A DNA stretch of 42,555 nucleotides, taken from the NCBI GenBank assembly GCA_004009845.1, contig RMBW01000167.1, forward strand, positions 1 through 42,555, given 5' to 3'. This document shows, piece by piece, positions 21,819 through 32,766 of the stretch; positions within the stretch are counted from its first letter, which is position 1; every line of letters begins with the position of its first letter. The notes under the pieces were generated by a model that ran no database searches, had not been told where the DNA came from, and was given only the letters and a program-made list of their open reading frames with translations. The translations under genes were made by a program, and so were the position numbers. The DNA comes from Davidsoniella eucalypti (taxonomy: Eukaryota; Ascomycota; Sordariomycetes; Microascales; Ceratocystidaceae).

Positions 21819-23885
21819 ATGGTCGTTTCCATCTCTCGCCCAGCCGTCGTTATCGGCGTTCTAGCGTCAGTAGCATCCGTCGTGTCGGCCGCTGCAACTC
21901 CGCGGGTTTCTGAAAATAGCGGCAAACGCACCGTCGACACCACACACCCTTACACAGGCCCCGAGGCTCCGATCGGCGACTGGGTCGACAACACTATCAA
22001 CGGCAACGGGAAGGGCTACCAGCGTTTAGTGGAAGCTCCGGCTGTTACACCGGCGTCTGCCAACCCTTCGAATAACATCAATGTAGTTGCGCTGTCGTTT
22101 GTGCCGAATGGCATGAATGTTCACTTCCAGACGCCGTTTGGGCTAGGCGAGAAGCCGACGGTGCTATGGGGAGCGTCTGCTGAAGATCTTAGCAACACTG
22201 TAGCCGGAAGCACTGTCACGTGAGTATTTGTTATTTGTATCGTATATCACCAACTGTAGACTAACACCCTGAGATAGGTACGACCGCACGCCTTCGTGTG
22301 GCGAGATCTCGGCTATCACCCAGTGTTCCCAGTTCTTCCATAATGTGCGGATCTCCGGACTGGACGATGGCACAACGTACTATTATCAGATCCAAGCTGC
22401 CAATGGAACCACAGCCTCTGACGTCTTGAGCTTCAACACAGCTCTAGCGCCTGGCTCTGACAAGAGCTTCTCCATCGCCGTCCTGAATGACATGGGTTAC
22501 ACTAACGCCCAAGGAACCTACGCGCAGCTCACGTCGGCAGTCGACAACGGCGCCGTCTTCGCCTGGCATGGCGGAGACATCTCGTATGCCGATGACTGGT
22601 ACTCGGGTATTCTGCCATGCGACGATAGCTGGCCCGTGTGCTACAACGGCACGAGCTCATCCCTGCCCGAGGGGGACTACCCCGAAGACTACAACACGCC
22701 ATTGCCGGCCGGCGAGGTTCCTACTCAGGGATCGCCGCGGGGAGGCGATATGGCCGCGCTGTACGAGAGTAACTGGGATCTGTGGCAGCAGTGGATGAAC
22801 CCTATCAGTCTGAAGATCCCGTATATGACGATGCCTGGAAACCATGAGGCTGCATGTGCCGAGTTTGATGGCACGCTGAATGAACTGACGGCGTATCTGG
22901 AAAACAATGAGCCGAACTCAACCGCCGCTACCGACACTTTGAACTATTTCAGTTGCCCACCATCACAGCGGTAAGAACTTATAAACCCCAATCGCACTGT
23001 GGCTTAGTGATATAGTATGAATAAGAACGCAAGACTGACGACCTACACAGTAACTTCACCGCTTACCAGAATCGGTTCCGGATGCCCGGCACCGAGTCGA
23101 ACGGAGTCGGTAACATGTGGTACAGCTTCAACTACGGACTAGCCCATTTCATATCCCTAGACGGCGAGACCGACTATGCCTACAGTCCCGAATGGCCATT
23201 CATCCGCGAAAACGGCGGCAAAGCCGGAACGCCTGCGCGCAACAAGACCTACCTAACCGACAGCGGACCCTTCGGCACCATCGACAACAACGCCTATACC
23301 AAGAACAGCGCCTACCAGCAGATCCAATGGCTTCAAGCCGACCTAGCCAAAGTCAACCGTACTGAGACGCCCTGGATCTTTGCTATGAGCCATCGGCCCA
23401 TGTACTCGACCGAGACGGCGGCGTATCTAAGCGACGTACAAGATGCCTTCGAAGGGATCCTGCTAGATGCCGGTGTAGACGCGTATTTTGCCGGCCATAT
23501 CCATTGGTACGAGCGATTGCTGCCTATGGGCAACAGCTCGATCGATAACAGCTCGGTCATCTCAAACAACACGTATCTGACTAACCCGGGCGTATCCATG
23601 ACGCACATTATTAACGGCATGGCCGGTAATATCGAGAGCCACAGCACACGCGGTGACGACGAGCGGATCAAGGCGTACACTCAAGTGCTCGATACCACGC
23701 ATTTCGGGTTCAGCAAGATGACCGTACACAATGCTAGCGTGGTGACGTGGGACTTCATCCGCGGCGACGGTGCTGGTGTTGGTGATAGTTTGACTCTGAT
23801 CAAGCGTGGCTCGGTAGACCATATTTGTGCCAACACCACATCGAGTGATGCTGAAGACGATGTCACGGAAGACACGGCTGAGTGA
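21819..23885 (+). CDS. Secreted purple acid phosphatase
   Basis: Exons 21819..22219, 22278..22970 and 23051..23885 give 642 aa. A signal peptide (about 1-25, ending 'VVSAAAT') sends it out of the cell. A fibronectin-like N-terminal domain (about 65-190, 'VLWGASAEDL', 'ISGLDDGTTYYYQIQ') comes before the metallophosphatase domain. All purple acid phosphatase ligand motifs are present: 'NDMG' (Asp205), 'GGDISY' (Asp234, Tyr237), 'GNHE' (Asn322, His323), 'SHRP' (His479) and 'GHIH' (His514, His516). Many Asn-X-Ser/Thr sites fit a secreted glycoprotein. It hydrolyses phosphomonoesters at acid pH, probably to scavenge phosphate. The TGA at 23883 may not be the true end: a weak intron would add a GPI-signal-like tail (see the next feature). 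Confidence 0.93.
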
Positions 23886-24219
23886 AACTCTTTGGAGAAG
23901 CGCGACGATCTCGATCAAGACACATATGCCCATACCGTTGATGCCTTCAAGCACTGGCAGTAGCCACAACCACCGCCATGATGACAGTAGTTATAGCTAC
24001 CAGACTGCTGGACCTACAGCTATCGGTGCTGTTCTGTCTACTCCACATGCGCCCCATATCAGCGGTGCTGCATCGGCTTCATCGGCAAGCGGAGCTATCG
24101 TGGCGCATGCTTTAGCTTCGATCTCGGCGGTGCCAGATGTTCCTGTAGCCAACGAGAACGTTGTTGTATCTGTAACTGTAGTTGTGGTTGCTTTCATGGC
24201 TCACTTAATCTTGATATAG
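23882..24219 (+). other. Possible alternative last intron and GPI-anchor exon
   Basis: An intron from GTGAAA at 23882 to CAG at 23960 (79 nt) would remove the phosphatase stop. It would join in frame to 23961..24219, adding 86 codons including the stop. The added tail is rich in Ser, His and Ala and ends in about 19 hydrophobic residues (VVVSVTVVVVAFMAHLILI), like a GPI-attachment signal; the total would be 727 aa. The donor is off consensus and no good branch site is seen. A frameshift or stop mutation is the other explanation, because the retained frame after the TGA also looks like protein for 25 codons (NSLEKRDDLDQDTYAHTVD...). Confidence 0.45.
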
Positions 24220-24576
24220 GGGACGTTGATAAGTAGAAAAGCTACGGGATATTTCTGTAGTTGAAGTCATGGAGTAATATATCAACATGTTTGTTTTAGA
24301 TTATGTAAGCTATGTCCAGCCATCGTGGTCCTTGATAGTAGAAAAAAAGACTATTGGAATATATCAAGCCAGACAAGTGTATTGTCGTGGATGAATAAAA
24401 AGCAAAAATATGAAGTATTCCTATTCCTATACATTATATATATATAGAGGGAGAGAGAGAGAGAGAGAGAATCCGCGTCAATGAACAACAAAAATGAACC
24501 AAGAATGAAACGAGCACATAGTAATTATAAAAAGGTGGATTAAAGACCTCTTTTCTTATGTACCTAGTTAAATTGA
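24220..24576. repeat. Convergent intergenic region with (TA)n and (GA)n
   Basis: Short spacer between the acid phosphatase and the methyltransferase. At about 24436-24470 a (TA)n run passes directly into a (GA)n run of about 12 units. No gene is seen. Confidence 0.7.
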
Positions 24577-26005
24577 TCATTGCCGAATAGTATCGTCACG
24601 CTCTGGTCTTTGGCCGTACACAACGTGCATCGTCATTCCAAGCTTTAGATCATCGTCCATCAAGCATTGCCGGACTTGCACCAAAAATATTTCAACTTGT
24701 TCTCTAGTCCAGCCAAGCCCTCTAGTCAATGGACCCAACGCCGTTGCTTGGACCGATTCCAGGAATAAACTTCGCCACAGAAGCCCCTCTTCGTTTGACC
24801 AAGCGCCAATGGGAATATGGAAGATTCTTTCCGTGACGTTTTGGAACCCAGTAGCAGTCAGCTGTGATGCAAGTCGACCGCCTGATACTGTGTTCACGGC
24901 CACGCCAAGTTCGGTGAGGCCATCACGGACCAACCGCCAATACTGGCCGATTGGTGTGTTAGCAAGAGGCCGGGTTCTATTCAAAGAGTATGGCACATAA
25001 TCAAGCTCTTGGAGTTCAAGCCAGCCTCCAGGCTTGAGGTTTAAAAACGAGTTCTGAATCACTCGTGGCCAGTTCCGCACAGCGAGAGCTGCGTGGCGCG
25101 CATGAATGAGGTCAAATGGCTGAGAGTACATCCATGAACTTTCCATATCATCAACCATAAACCGGACATTTGGTGGAACCCAATTTGGTTGAATGGGGCT
25201 GAGATCGATTCCCTTGACCATAGCACTTGGATATTGGTCGGCCACTAGAAAATAAGAACAAGGCGTTAGAGTTTACGTTGCACATGGAATGAAACTTTCG
25301 GACTGCTTGGTATTTACCGTCAATGGCCCATTGGCCGGTTCCAGTGCCCAGATCCAAGATGCGCTGTGGTTGATCGTCGATGGGAGCAAAGTGAAGCTGA
25401 TCTTCGAAGAGCATGGTCACAAGCGCATGCCGTATTTGCTCGTTTTCTTGCTCCTCGGCATCGTTGGGGAAATTGTAGCTTCCTTCTTTGAAACAATGAT
25501 ATCTTCTGCCATTTTCAAAGATGTATTCTTGGACATTCGTTTTGATAGAGGTACTGGCCATCGATAAGAACTCTTCTTCATGAAGACCCTCGTCTAGGTG
25601 ATAGAAGTGAGATTCGCGGTCGCCTTCACGCCCACAGCCACCGCCACCGCCATCTGCGGCTGGATCTGAATGGCTAGTTGATGGGACTTCCATGTGATCT
25701 TCTCCGTCTAAAGAGTGAGGGCTGGACTGGGAGTGATGCCCATGCCCATGAGGCAGCGGCAGGCTAGAGCGTCGTCGTGGCCGCGCAGATGGCTGTGTGT
25801 CTTGTTTAGACCTTTGTACGGTAGAAGAATTAGGGGAAGTCGCTAGTATGGGTGATGTAGAGCTGTTCTCGTCGTGCTGGGAGATTCGATGGAGCATAGG
25901 TAGGCGCATAAGACGCTGGGCACGGGAACCGGAGTTAGGGTCGGCATTAGTGGGAGAGGAAGGCTTCGTTGGTTGAGCGGTGGAGTGTGATGAGGACGAA
26001 TCCAT
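24577..26005 (-). CDS. LaeA-like SAM-dependent methyltransferase
   Basis: Exons 26005..25318 and 25244..24577 encode 451 aa; the intron is GTAAAT...TAG, 73 nt. Residues 1-150 are low-complexity Ser/Pro/His/Gly (a Gly run and a His-Gly patch) and probably disordered. The class I methyltransferase domain follows: 'YIFENGRRYHCFKEGSYNFP' (typical of LaeA-like proteins), motif I 'ILDLGTGTGQWAIDVAD' (about 214-232), 'GIDLSPIQPNWVPPNVRF' and 'DLIHARH'. The later 'PGGWLELQELDY' is also family-typical. Relatives in Pezizomycotina are called LaeA-like or UMTA-type methyltransferases and include regulators of secondary metabolism, but most have no known substrate. No biosynthetic genes lie next to it, so a cluster role is not indicated. 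The intron falls just after motif I. Confidence 0.87.
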
Positions 26006-26157
26006 GGTGGTGGAGGTATGTAAAGAACAATATGAGTTGATTAGTGCATAGATAGGTATGTTGCGAATCGCAAGTTGTTATAGTGCTTGGCTGGTCGTAT
26101 AAATCGTGATGCGTGTCTAATGGTGGCGAATAGAAACAGGCTGCAATTGAGCACAAG

Positions 26158-26165
26158 TATATATA
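26158..26165 (-). promoter_or_regulatory. TATA box of the methyltransferase gene
   Basis: On the minus strand this reads TATATATA within ACTATATATACTTG, about 155 nt upstream of the ATG at 26005. Assigned by position only. Confidence 0.35.
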
Positions 26166-26856
26166 GTTGTATAGTGCAAAAGAAGAGGTTGTCGATCAGC
26201 AAAGACGGGAATGAGCAAAAATAAACAATATTCAGACCAAGAGATAGGAAGAATAAGACTGGTTGTATGTTGGTTGAACCACTTTTGCTTGTATCGGTGG
26301 GGGTCCAAGGTATGTGTATAGGAAATCTTCTGAAGTAATGCCGGGATAATTGGCAAAGTCGTGACAGTGACTAGAATGTCATCGCAGATATATAACAAAG
26401 TATTGTAGTAAAGTAAACAGAAGAACTTTCTCGAGTTTGGTCGGCGCTTGATGAAAGAAGATATTGATGTGACAATTATTTGTAGTTGAAGGTTAGAGCT
26501 TCCGTTTCCAGCAAGGTAGTTGGAGATCGATATTCAAGTGCTTTTTTGTGTGTTCCAGGTTTTGAATTTCGGTTGTATGTGAATTTAGTTGTAGTTGTTT
26601 ATATGTATGTGAATGTGATGAGTTCGGTAGTGATCGAAGGAATTTTTTTTGTCGAATTTATTCTATCAAAGTAGCCAACGCTAGACTAGATGCCAGGGCA
26701 CCAGAATGGGCAAAATTCCGTTGAAGATAGACAGCCACCGTATGTATGACGGACAAATGATAGCAAGTGATTCAGAAAGACCAAGGCCTGTGCTTGTCTT
26801 GTTGGTTCGTGAACTCGGGTGTGAAAGCGATCGACCGCTGTAAGCAGTGGCTGTAT

Positions 26857-26877
26857 GAGAAGAGAAGAGAAGAGAAG
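26857..26877. repeat. (GAGAA)n pentanucleotide repeat
   Basis: About four copies of GAGAA/AGAGA in tandem, in non-coding DNA. The same unit, as TTCTC, recurs at 39170-39210. Confidence 0.8.
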
Positions 26878-27079
26878 CTGGCCCGATAGTAGGAAAGCAA
26901 AAGGACAGGAGAGAACACAAGCAATTGTTATGGCAGCTGTCGAGTTGATATATCGGCTGGGAGACCTCTATAGGGGATCCTATCCTAATCCTGAATAAAG
27001 GCAATTTACGAAGGAGCGGCGGGGCAAAGCAGCAGCGGAATTGAAATTGCTGATAGAACACCCGGATTAGCCTAATAAA

Positions 27080-27101
27080 GAGTAGAGAGTAGAGAGTAGA
27101 G
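27080..27101. repeat. Three tandem copies of a 7-bp unit
   Basis: GAGTAGA is repeated three times, in non-coding DNA upstream of the methyltransferase gene. Confidence 0.75.
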
Positions 27102-28812
27102 TGGCAATAGAAGAGAGGTCAAGAGTTGGTGATGTTATTATGGGCAGAAGGGGATGAGCTTGTTAGACAGAGAAATATAGATTAAACGATGCTTAGTCAG
27201 GTGGAAGGCCTCATATCAAAATAACAAAGAAAGATCAAGAAAAATAGCAAGAGCAGTCAAACAAGAAAAGAAGGAACACTAAAAGGGACCTGAACTGAAG
27301 ATTCCGAATTTTGTCAGCCTTGCTACAGACAAATCACAATAAAACAATGCTAAGTAAAAGGCCGAGGAAACAACAACTCTGAAGCTTTCCCTTCTCCGTT
27401 CCTGCTCCGGCACAAACGCTAATAGAAGCACAACTAGTGCACTTTGTTTCATACTATTGTTTATTAATTCATTGATTGCCTTGCTGCTTGACTAGATCCT
27501 CTCGCAATTCTGCCCTCAACTGGCCAAGTATATGTACACCTTGTCCTAGCTCGAGGGAACAGGATGAGTTAGTCTGGCAGAGCCATAATCAAACCGCCTT
27601 AAGAGGCAGGGATCTTGCTGGAAGAACACGATACTACTTCGCCTACAAGGCCGGACCGCTTAGAGTGGCATCAGTTGCAAGATAATTGCTTGCCAAAACT
27701 CATGTTACAATACAGCTGTACATATGAGAGTATTGCGCTGTACTATGCGAAGGCACATATTACATATCATACAACTACGAAGCACCTCGCTACTGACTCT
27801 AGTCTACAGTGCGTGTCAGATAGCACAAGACAATATACGAGCACTCGTATACATGTATGTATGTACATAGAACATAGATCTGTCCCTCTCCGAGTCTATA
27901 ACGGTTAACTCCGAAATCCAGACCTCCAACACACTTCTTTTTTGTACTCTTCTTGATTATTGATAACAATAGTTGTATGCTAACTATGCTAGGCGACACT
28001 ACATCCGCCCTTCGTTTAGCATGTCACATCAGGCCGATGCGCAATAGGTCCATATTCAACTAGGCTAATGTAGCCTAGATGTCGACTTTGTCCATATATT
28101 AGGACTAGTCAGTGTGAGACGTCGTATATGAACCTTATTGTACTTGCGCCATATTTGTACTTCGCTTCGACAAATGTCTGTTCGCAAAGTCTAGCGGAAC
28201 GAAGGTACGCACTTATCTATCAGCGAGTAAGTACTACATGCATGCATGCATACTGTATATCACGCTAGTACAACTAGTTGAATGAGCGAGAGAACGCTCT
28301 AGCCTTCATAATACTCACGTATAACTACTAAGACCGATACTAAGAAAAAGAAGAGTCAAAGTTTAGTCCAACATCTGAGAAAAGAATGCATAGCCGATTA
28401 CGCGCAAGGAATATCTTGGCAACAGCTTTCTACTATAAGTGATGGTAGCAATGCCACATCTGTATGATTAGCAGCGCTCGCTCACTTTCTCTATTTTTAC
28501 CCTCTGTCCAGTCCAGACCGTTCATCTTGCGGCTACCTAGAATGTTTGTCTCATAACCGTCTCTCCCGCTCGGAACCGTGCCTTTTTCTCGGCCTTGCTC
28601 TTTATCTTTACCCCAGGGTGATGATATTAAAGAGTGGCTTTATACCATGGCCGAGAAAACACAAGATATTATATTTCGTCGAGTTACGAGAGTGAAAAAT
28701 GAGAAATTAAATGCTTGAGTTTAGTTTGCAGAGCCATCGCTTAAAGAGTCGTTGGTCGCTTTGTACTACGGACATTTTCATTGCTTATGCTGTACTTTCT
28801 ATTGTCAGCGTG

Positions 28813-28835
28813 AACAAGGTGATAATCACCTTGTT
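28813..28835. repeat. 23-bp near-perfect palindrome
   Basis: AACAAGGTGAT and its exact reverse complement flank a single A, giving 11-bp arms. It lies in the middle of the gene-free region. It could form a hairpin in RNA or bind a dimeric factor. Confidence 0.6.
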
Positions 28836-31616
28836 GCATACTACGTTAACTCTGTAGCTGGCCTTGCATCATCTATCTGCACCCGAACCGCCAATAGCAA
28901 AAGAAAAGATTTGTAAAGTGCGTTGGCTATCCCGTCTGTCCCTTGTTCTTCTCCAATTGTTGCTGAATAGAGTTCTGACCGGCCAGAAATACATGCTTTT
29001 CCTCTGATGGCATGTCGTAAGCCTTGACCTCTTTTTTTTATTCTTCTTTTTTTATATTTTTTTTATATCATTCACCATCCGCAATGGAAAGATCACCTTC
29101 TTCTGGTACCGTATAAGGTTGCAGCCGTATATGCTTCAATAGCACCTGAAGTTATACGTAAAAGCATAGCTGTATATCACCTAAGAGTTTGAGCACAACA
29201 TAACAATCACTGTATATCTTCTATCTTCAAGTATGAAAATATCAGTGTTAATTTCGCCAGGTGATCCCTATATTCCGTCCTAACTATACATATAAAACTA
29301 CATAGTTGTATAACTATTAACTTACATGATTGTTTTTCTAGGGGGTTAGACAGCCTTCGCACAAAGCTGAACTTGGCATAAGCAGGAGGCTATCATATCG
29401 AAGTCAATCATGGAATCCTGGGCTAAAGACCCCTGTGGTTAAGCAAGGCCATAGATTTTTTTGAAAATCTAGCGATTTACATTCTGCTAATATCTAGTTG
29501 CAAGCTCGCTCACATGAGCCACCTTTGATCATCTCTTTGATAGTCACACATAGATAAGGCTACAAATGTCAACGAACTTCGGTGATCTACAATTAAAATG
29601 ATCGGCGTATTACAGCCCGGGGTATACCGTTTTAGCCTCGTCGCAAGCGGACAGATGGATAGGAAATTTCCAACGGCCTCTACTATGACTACCACGGCAG
29701 ATATATCAGGTGGTTGATATCGACGCTAGTATCATTACACCTTTCGGCATTCCCGCCTAACACGCGAAGCCCTTGATTACTAAATGCTAATGATTGCGGA
29801 GCAAGGCATGGAATCTTAGCTAGCATACTACATACAGATACACATGTATAGTATGTAGTTAAATCACAGGCGAATCCGACAACAACGGAGAGAAAGAAAG
29901 CAACAGAAAGAAAATAGGAAGAAGGATGAGATACAGTCAGGACCAGCATAGTTGGGGACCACAACCGAGAATAGGCCAAGCTCTTCTGAAAGAAGAATGG
30001 AAGAAGGATCCTAATTTGGGGGGGGGGCATCCATATCCTGGTTGATCATGGAGTCAACCCAGCCCATGAATTGTTCTATGAAGATGGAAAATCAACCAAG
30101 CCATCTCCCAGAAAGGACAAGACAATGGAGCGACTCTGACTGACATACGTGTAGCACCTATTCTTACTAATTCTTACAAGTGGGTTAGAAATTCACAAAC
30201 AGGTATACGAAACACGAGGACTTGTCGGACCGCCATTCACCAGACTCGTAGACGAAGATGAAGACGCTACGCTTCTTATTAATTCTGCAGAGCAGTGACT
30301 AGGCTATCGCCTATCGCCTATGATACGCTAATCCACATGCATGGCCATCCAGCTCACCCACTATGTATGTACGCTACGTCTCTAAAATGTCACCGGTCCA
30401 TAATGGCTAATCCTTAATTTTGAGCAGTTTAGCGCACGTAGCGCGGCTGTCTGTCAAAAGGCGAGCTAGAATTTAAGGAAGAAGAAAAAAAGAAAAAGAA
30501 AAAGAAAAAAAAAGGGTGTGTGTGGTCCTTTCCAAAAAGGCAATCCGCTTAATATCAGGGGGGGTTATCCAACATCATGGACCATTCGGAGAATTTCTTG
30601 CGCAAAGCACACCAAGTAAAGCCATTTTTATTTTGCTTTTCAACAAGCAACAGCTTTACAACCGTTAAAAGCCGCATGCAACAAAGCAAAAAGCAAAAGC
30701 ATTGACTTTTCTTTGCGAGTGCCAAGATTAAGATATGCCGACTATCTACAAGACAAAGAGGGAGCAGAGCAAAGCACCGCTCAGAGCTGACTTATCTTTC
30801 TAGGTGTGCAATATGTATACAGATATACAGATGTACTTAGTTGTAGTAGCAATCTCAAGGCCTTAGCTAAAAGGCTAGTGCCGCCCGAGACGCCGTCTAT
30901 CTGCATCCGTGTCCGCGCCTGCGCTACGCCAAGCTTTGGCCGCTGTATTTGCTCCTTTTGGGGTCCTTTGTACCAGGAATTGCATCTGAGAGTTCTTCTG
31001 ATCTACAGCTACAACACAGAAATCAAGTCACAACGATGGCCGGCAGTTGCTAATAAGGCCAACAAACCAGCTCGGTTATTGCTTGCCCTCCCATGCGTGT
31101 TGCTTTGATGGTTATGTGTGTGCGTATGCACCTTATACAAATATTTTGTATGCTAATCAGATAAACCACGGACAAAGGAGCGAAAGGAATATGGACGCCG
31201 AGTCTCATCATTTCACCAACCGTGACTGGTGTTGGCTACTCTCAAGCTGCAGAGATGATACTGCAGATACAGGCACATATGTATATAAGCACTGTTGGCT
31301 TGGGATGCAGACGGAGAAGATATATCTGTACATCTCCGTATGTACATGTGTGTATCTATGCAGTTATATGCACATGGTTACAGATATTTGTATTTATAAG
31401 TGCTCGTGCATATACTACTGTGCGTACTTCTAAAGTAGCATCATGTTGCTTGTATAAAACACTTGTAACAAGCTAGTATGGCATTAACTACCCATAGTAG
31501 TACTGCGGCTATATTCACATCAAACAACGCACATAGGCGAGCAAATCCAAGTGGCAGCGCCTTTTGCCGACGAAGCCTCCAGAGCTTCCACGACGTCTAC
31601 CATATCGGCCGTATGA

Positions 31617-31640
31617 TGTGTACATGCATATGTACACATG
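31617..31640. repeat. Inverted repeat within a TGTACA cluster
   Basis: GTGTACAT and ATGTACAC (8-bp arms) flank the 4-nt spacer GCAT. It belongs to a local group of seven TGTACA hexamers in about 660 bp (31.3-32.0 kb). Confidence 0.5.
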
Positions 31641-32766
31641 TATAAATCATTCTTGGCCAAGGTTGGATACCGGTGCAGGTAGCACCTGGTGGCCCGGACG
31701 CCGGTGTGATGACCAGATTATCCGACTGCCGAGCAAGGACGAAACAAGAAAAAAAGGGAAGCAAACAAGCAACAGTCTTTGCTCAAAAGAAGGGCGATGT
31801 CAAGTCGGTGTACATGTAACTAGGCCGTGCTATAGCGTGCCGTTTCTGGTGCATTAGCATGTACATATACTGCAAGGCTAGGCAAAGCGAGCGTGGGGTA
31901 GCTCCGTGTGCTCGGGCGATATTACTATCAGCACTTTCAAAGGTCGTGATATTGGTGCCCCCACGACATGACTGTGAGTGTACATGTATGTTAGGTACAT
32001 TGGCTATGTAGAAAAGAAGTCTAGGCTTCTCATATTGCCCAGTTATGCCCACGAGATGCAAGTTGGTCTATCCCACAGTTATATCGGAATCATGTTATTC
32101 ATTATTAGAGAGGGTTCGTGATTTATCTAACAGCATGTCAATCTTGGAGAGCATAAAAGAGAAAGAGAGAGAAAAAAACAGGTACAAAGCAATAACAGGA
32201 CGTGGAAGAAAGAATGAACAAGCAGCAGTAAAACGAGGAACAAGAACAAAAACAAAACAGAAAGAAAAAAAAGAAGAAAAAAAAGACTATCAAAGAAACA
32301 TAGGAAATAGTTCAAGGCAGGACCACGGCAATTTCGACAGCACCAAAGAACGAAAGAAGGAAAACAAGATAACAGCGACAGCAGTCAGAAAGCCGTAAAA
32401 CAGTGATTACAGGGGGATTCTTCTGGTGACTTCGAACTCGAACCAGCAAACATCCCCTCTGTGCTCAACTCCTTGCCTCTAATAACAACCAGTGGCAGGA
32501 GTCCCTCTGCTGCCCGCCTGTGCAGCCCAGAGATGCCACTATGTGAAAACAAGCAGTGCCACCCCATCAAGACCGTGGTATTCTCAAGAGCCCCATATCT
32601 CAGAGCTTTGGTTTTTTTTTATTTTTAGAGGCCCGTCGTCTTCCATAGACCTCGACTTCTTAGCCCGAACTTGGCTTTTTTTGCCCGCAATCTCCACGAC
32701 CGGAGCCGCTGGGTGGCGGTGGCCCAGATACTAGGGTGGCGATCCTGACTGGCAGCTTGTACCAAG

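Larger units (their letters stand above)
26006..32766. other. 6.8-kb region without a recognisable gene
   Basis: AT-rich and low in coding signal on both strands. The longest open frames (26681-27061, 30806-31108, 32045-32398) are low-complexity or lack family and splice support. It holds short tandem repeats, a 10-G run (30018-30027), a 23-bp palindrome (28813-28835), a cluster of TGTACA words (31.3-32.0 kb) and A/G-rich tracts (about 30478-30515 and 32150-32290). A TATA (26158-26165, minus) lies about 155 nt upstream of the methyltransferase. It could hide a long non-coding RNA, but nothing proves one. Confidence 0.5.

Noticed and set aside
23886..23960. Stop-codon readthrough of the acid phosphatase
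   Set aside because: The frame after TGA is protein-like for 25 codons but ends at TAG without a domain; the GPI-tail splice explains more.
24577..26005. Biosynthetic gene cluster next to the LaeA-like methyltransferase
   Set aside because: No PKS, NRPS, terpene synthase, P450 or transporter gene in the window.
26681..27061. 126-codon minus-strand open frame
   Set aside because: No recognisable domain; contains simple repeats and has no neighbouring exons.
32415..32445. GGTTCGAGTTC (minus strand), resembling a tRNA B box
   Set aside because: No T-stem, acceptor stem or A box can be built around it. No tRNA was found elsewhere.
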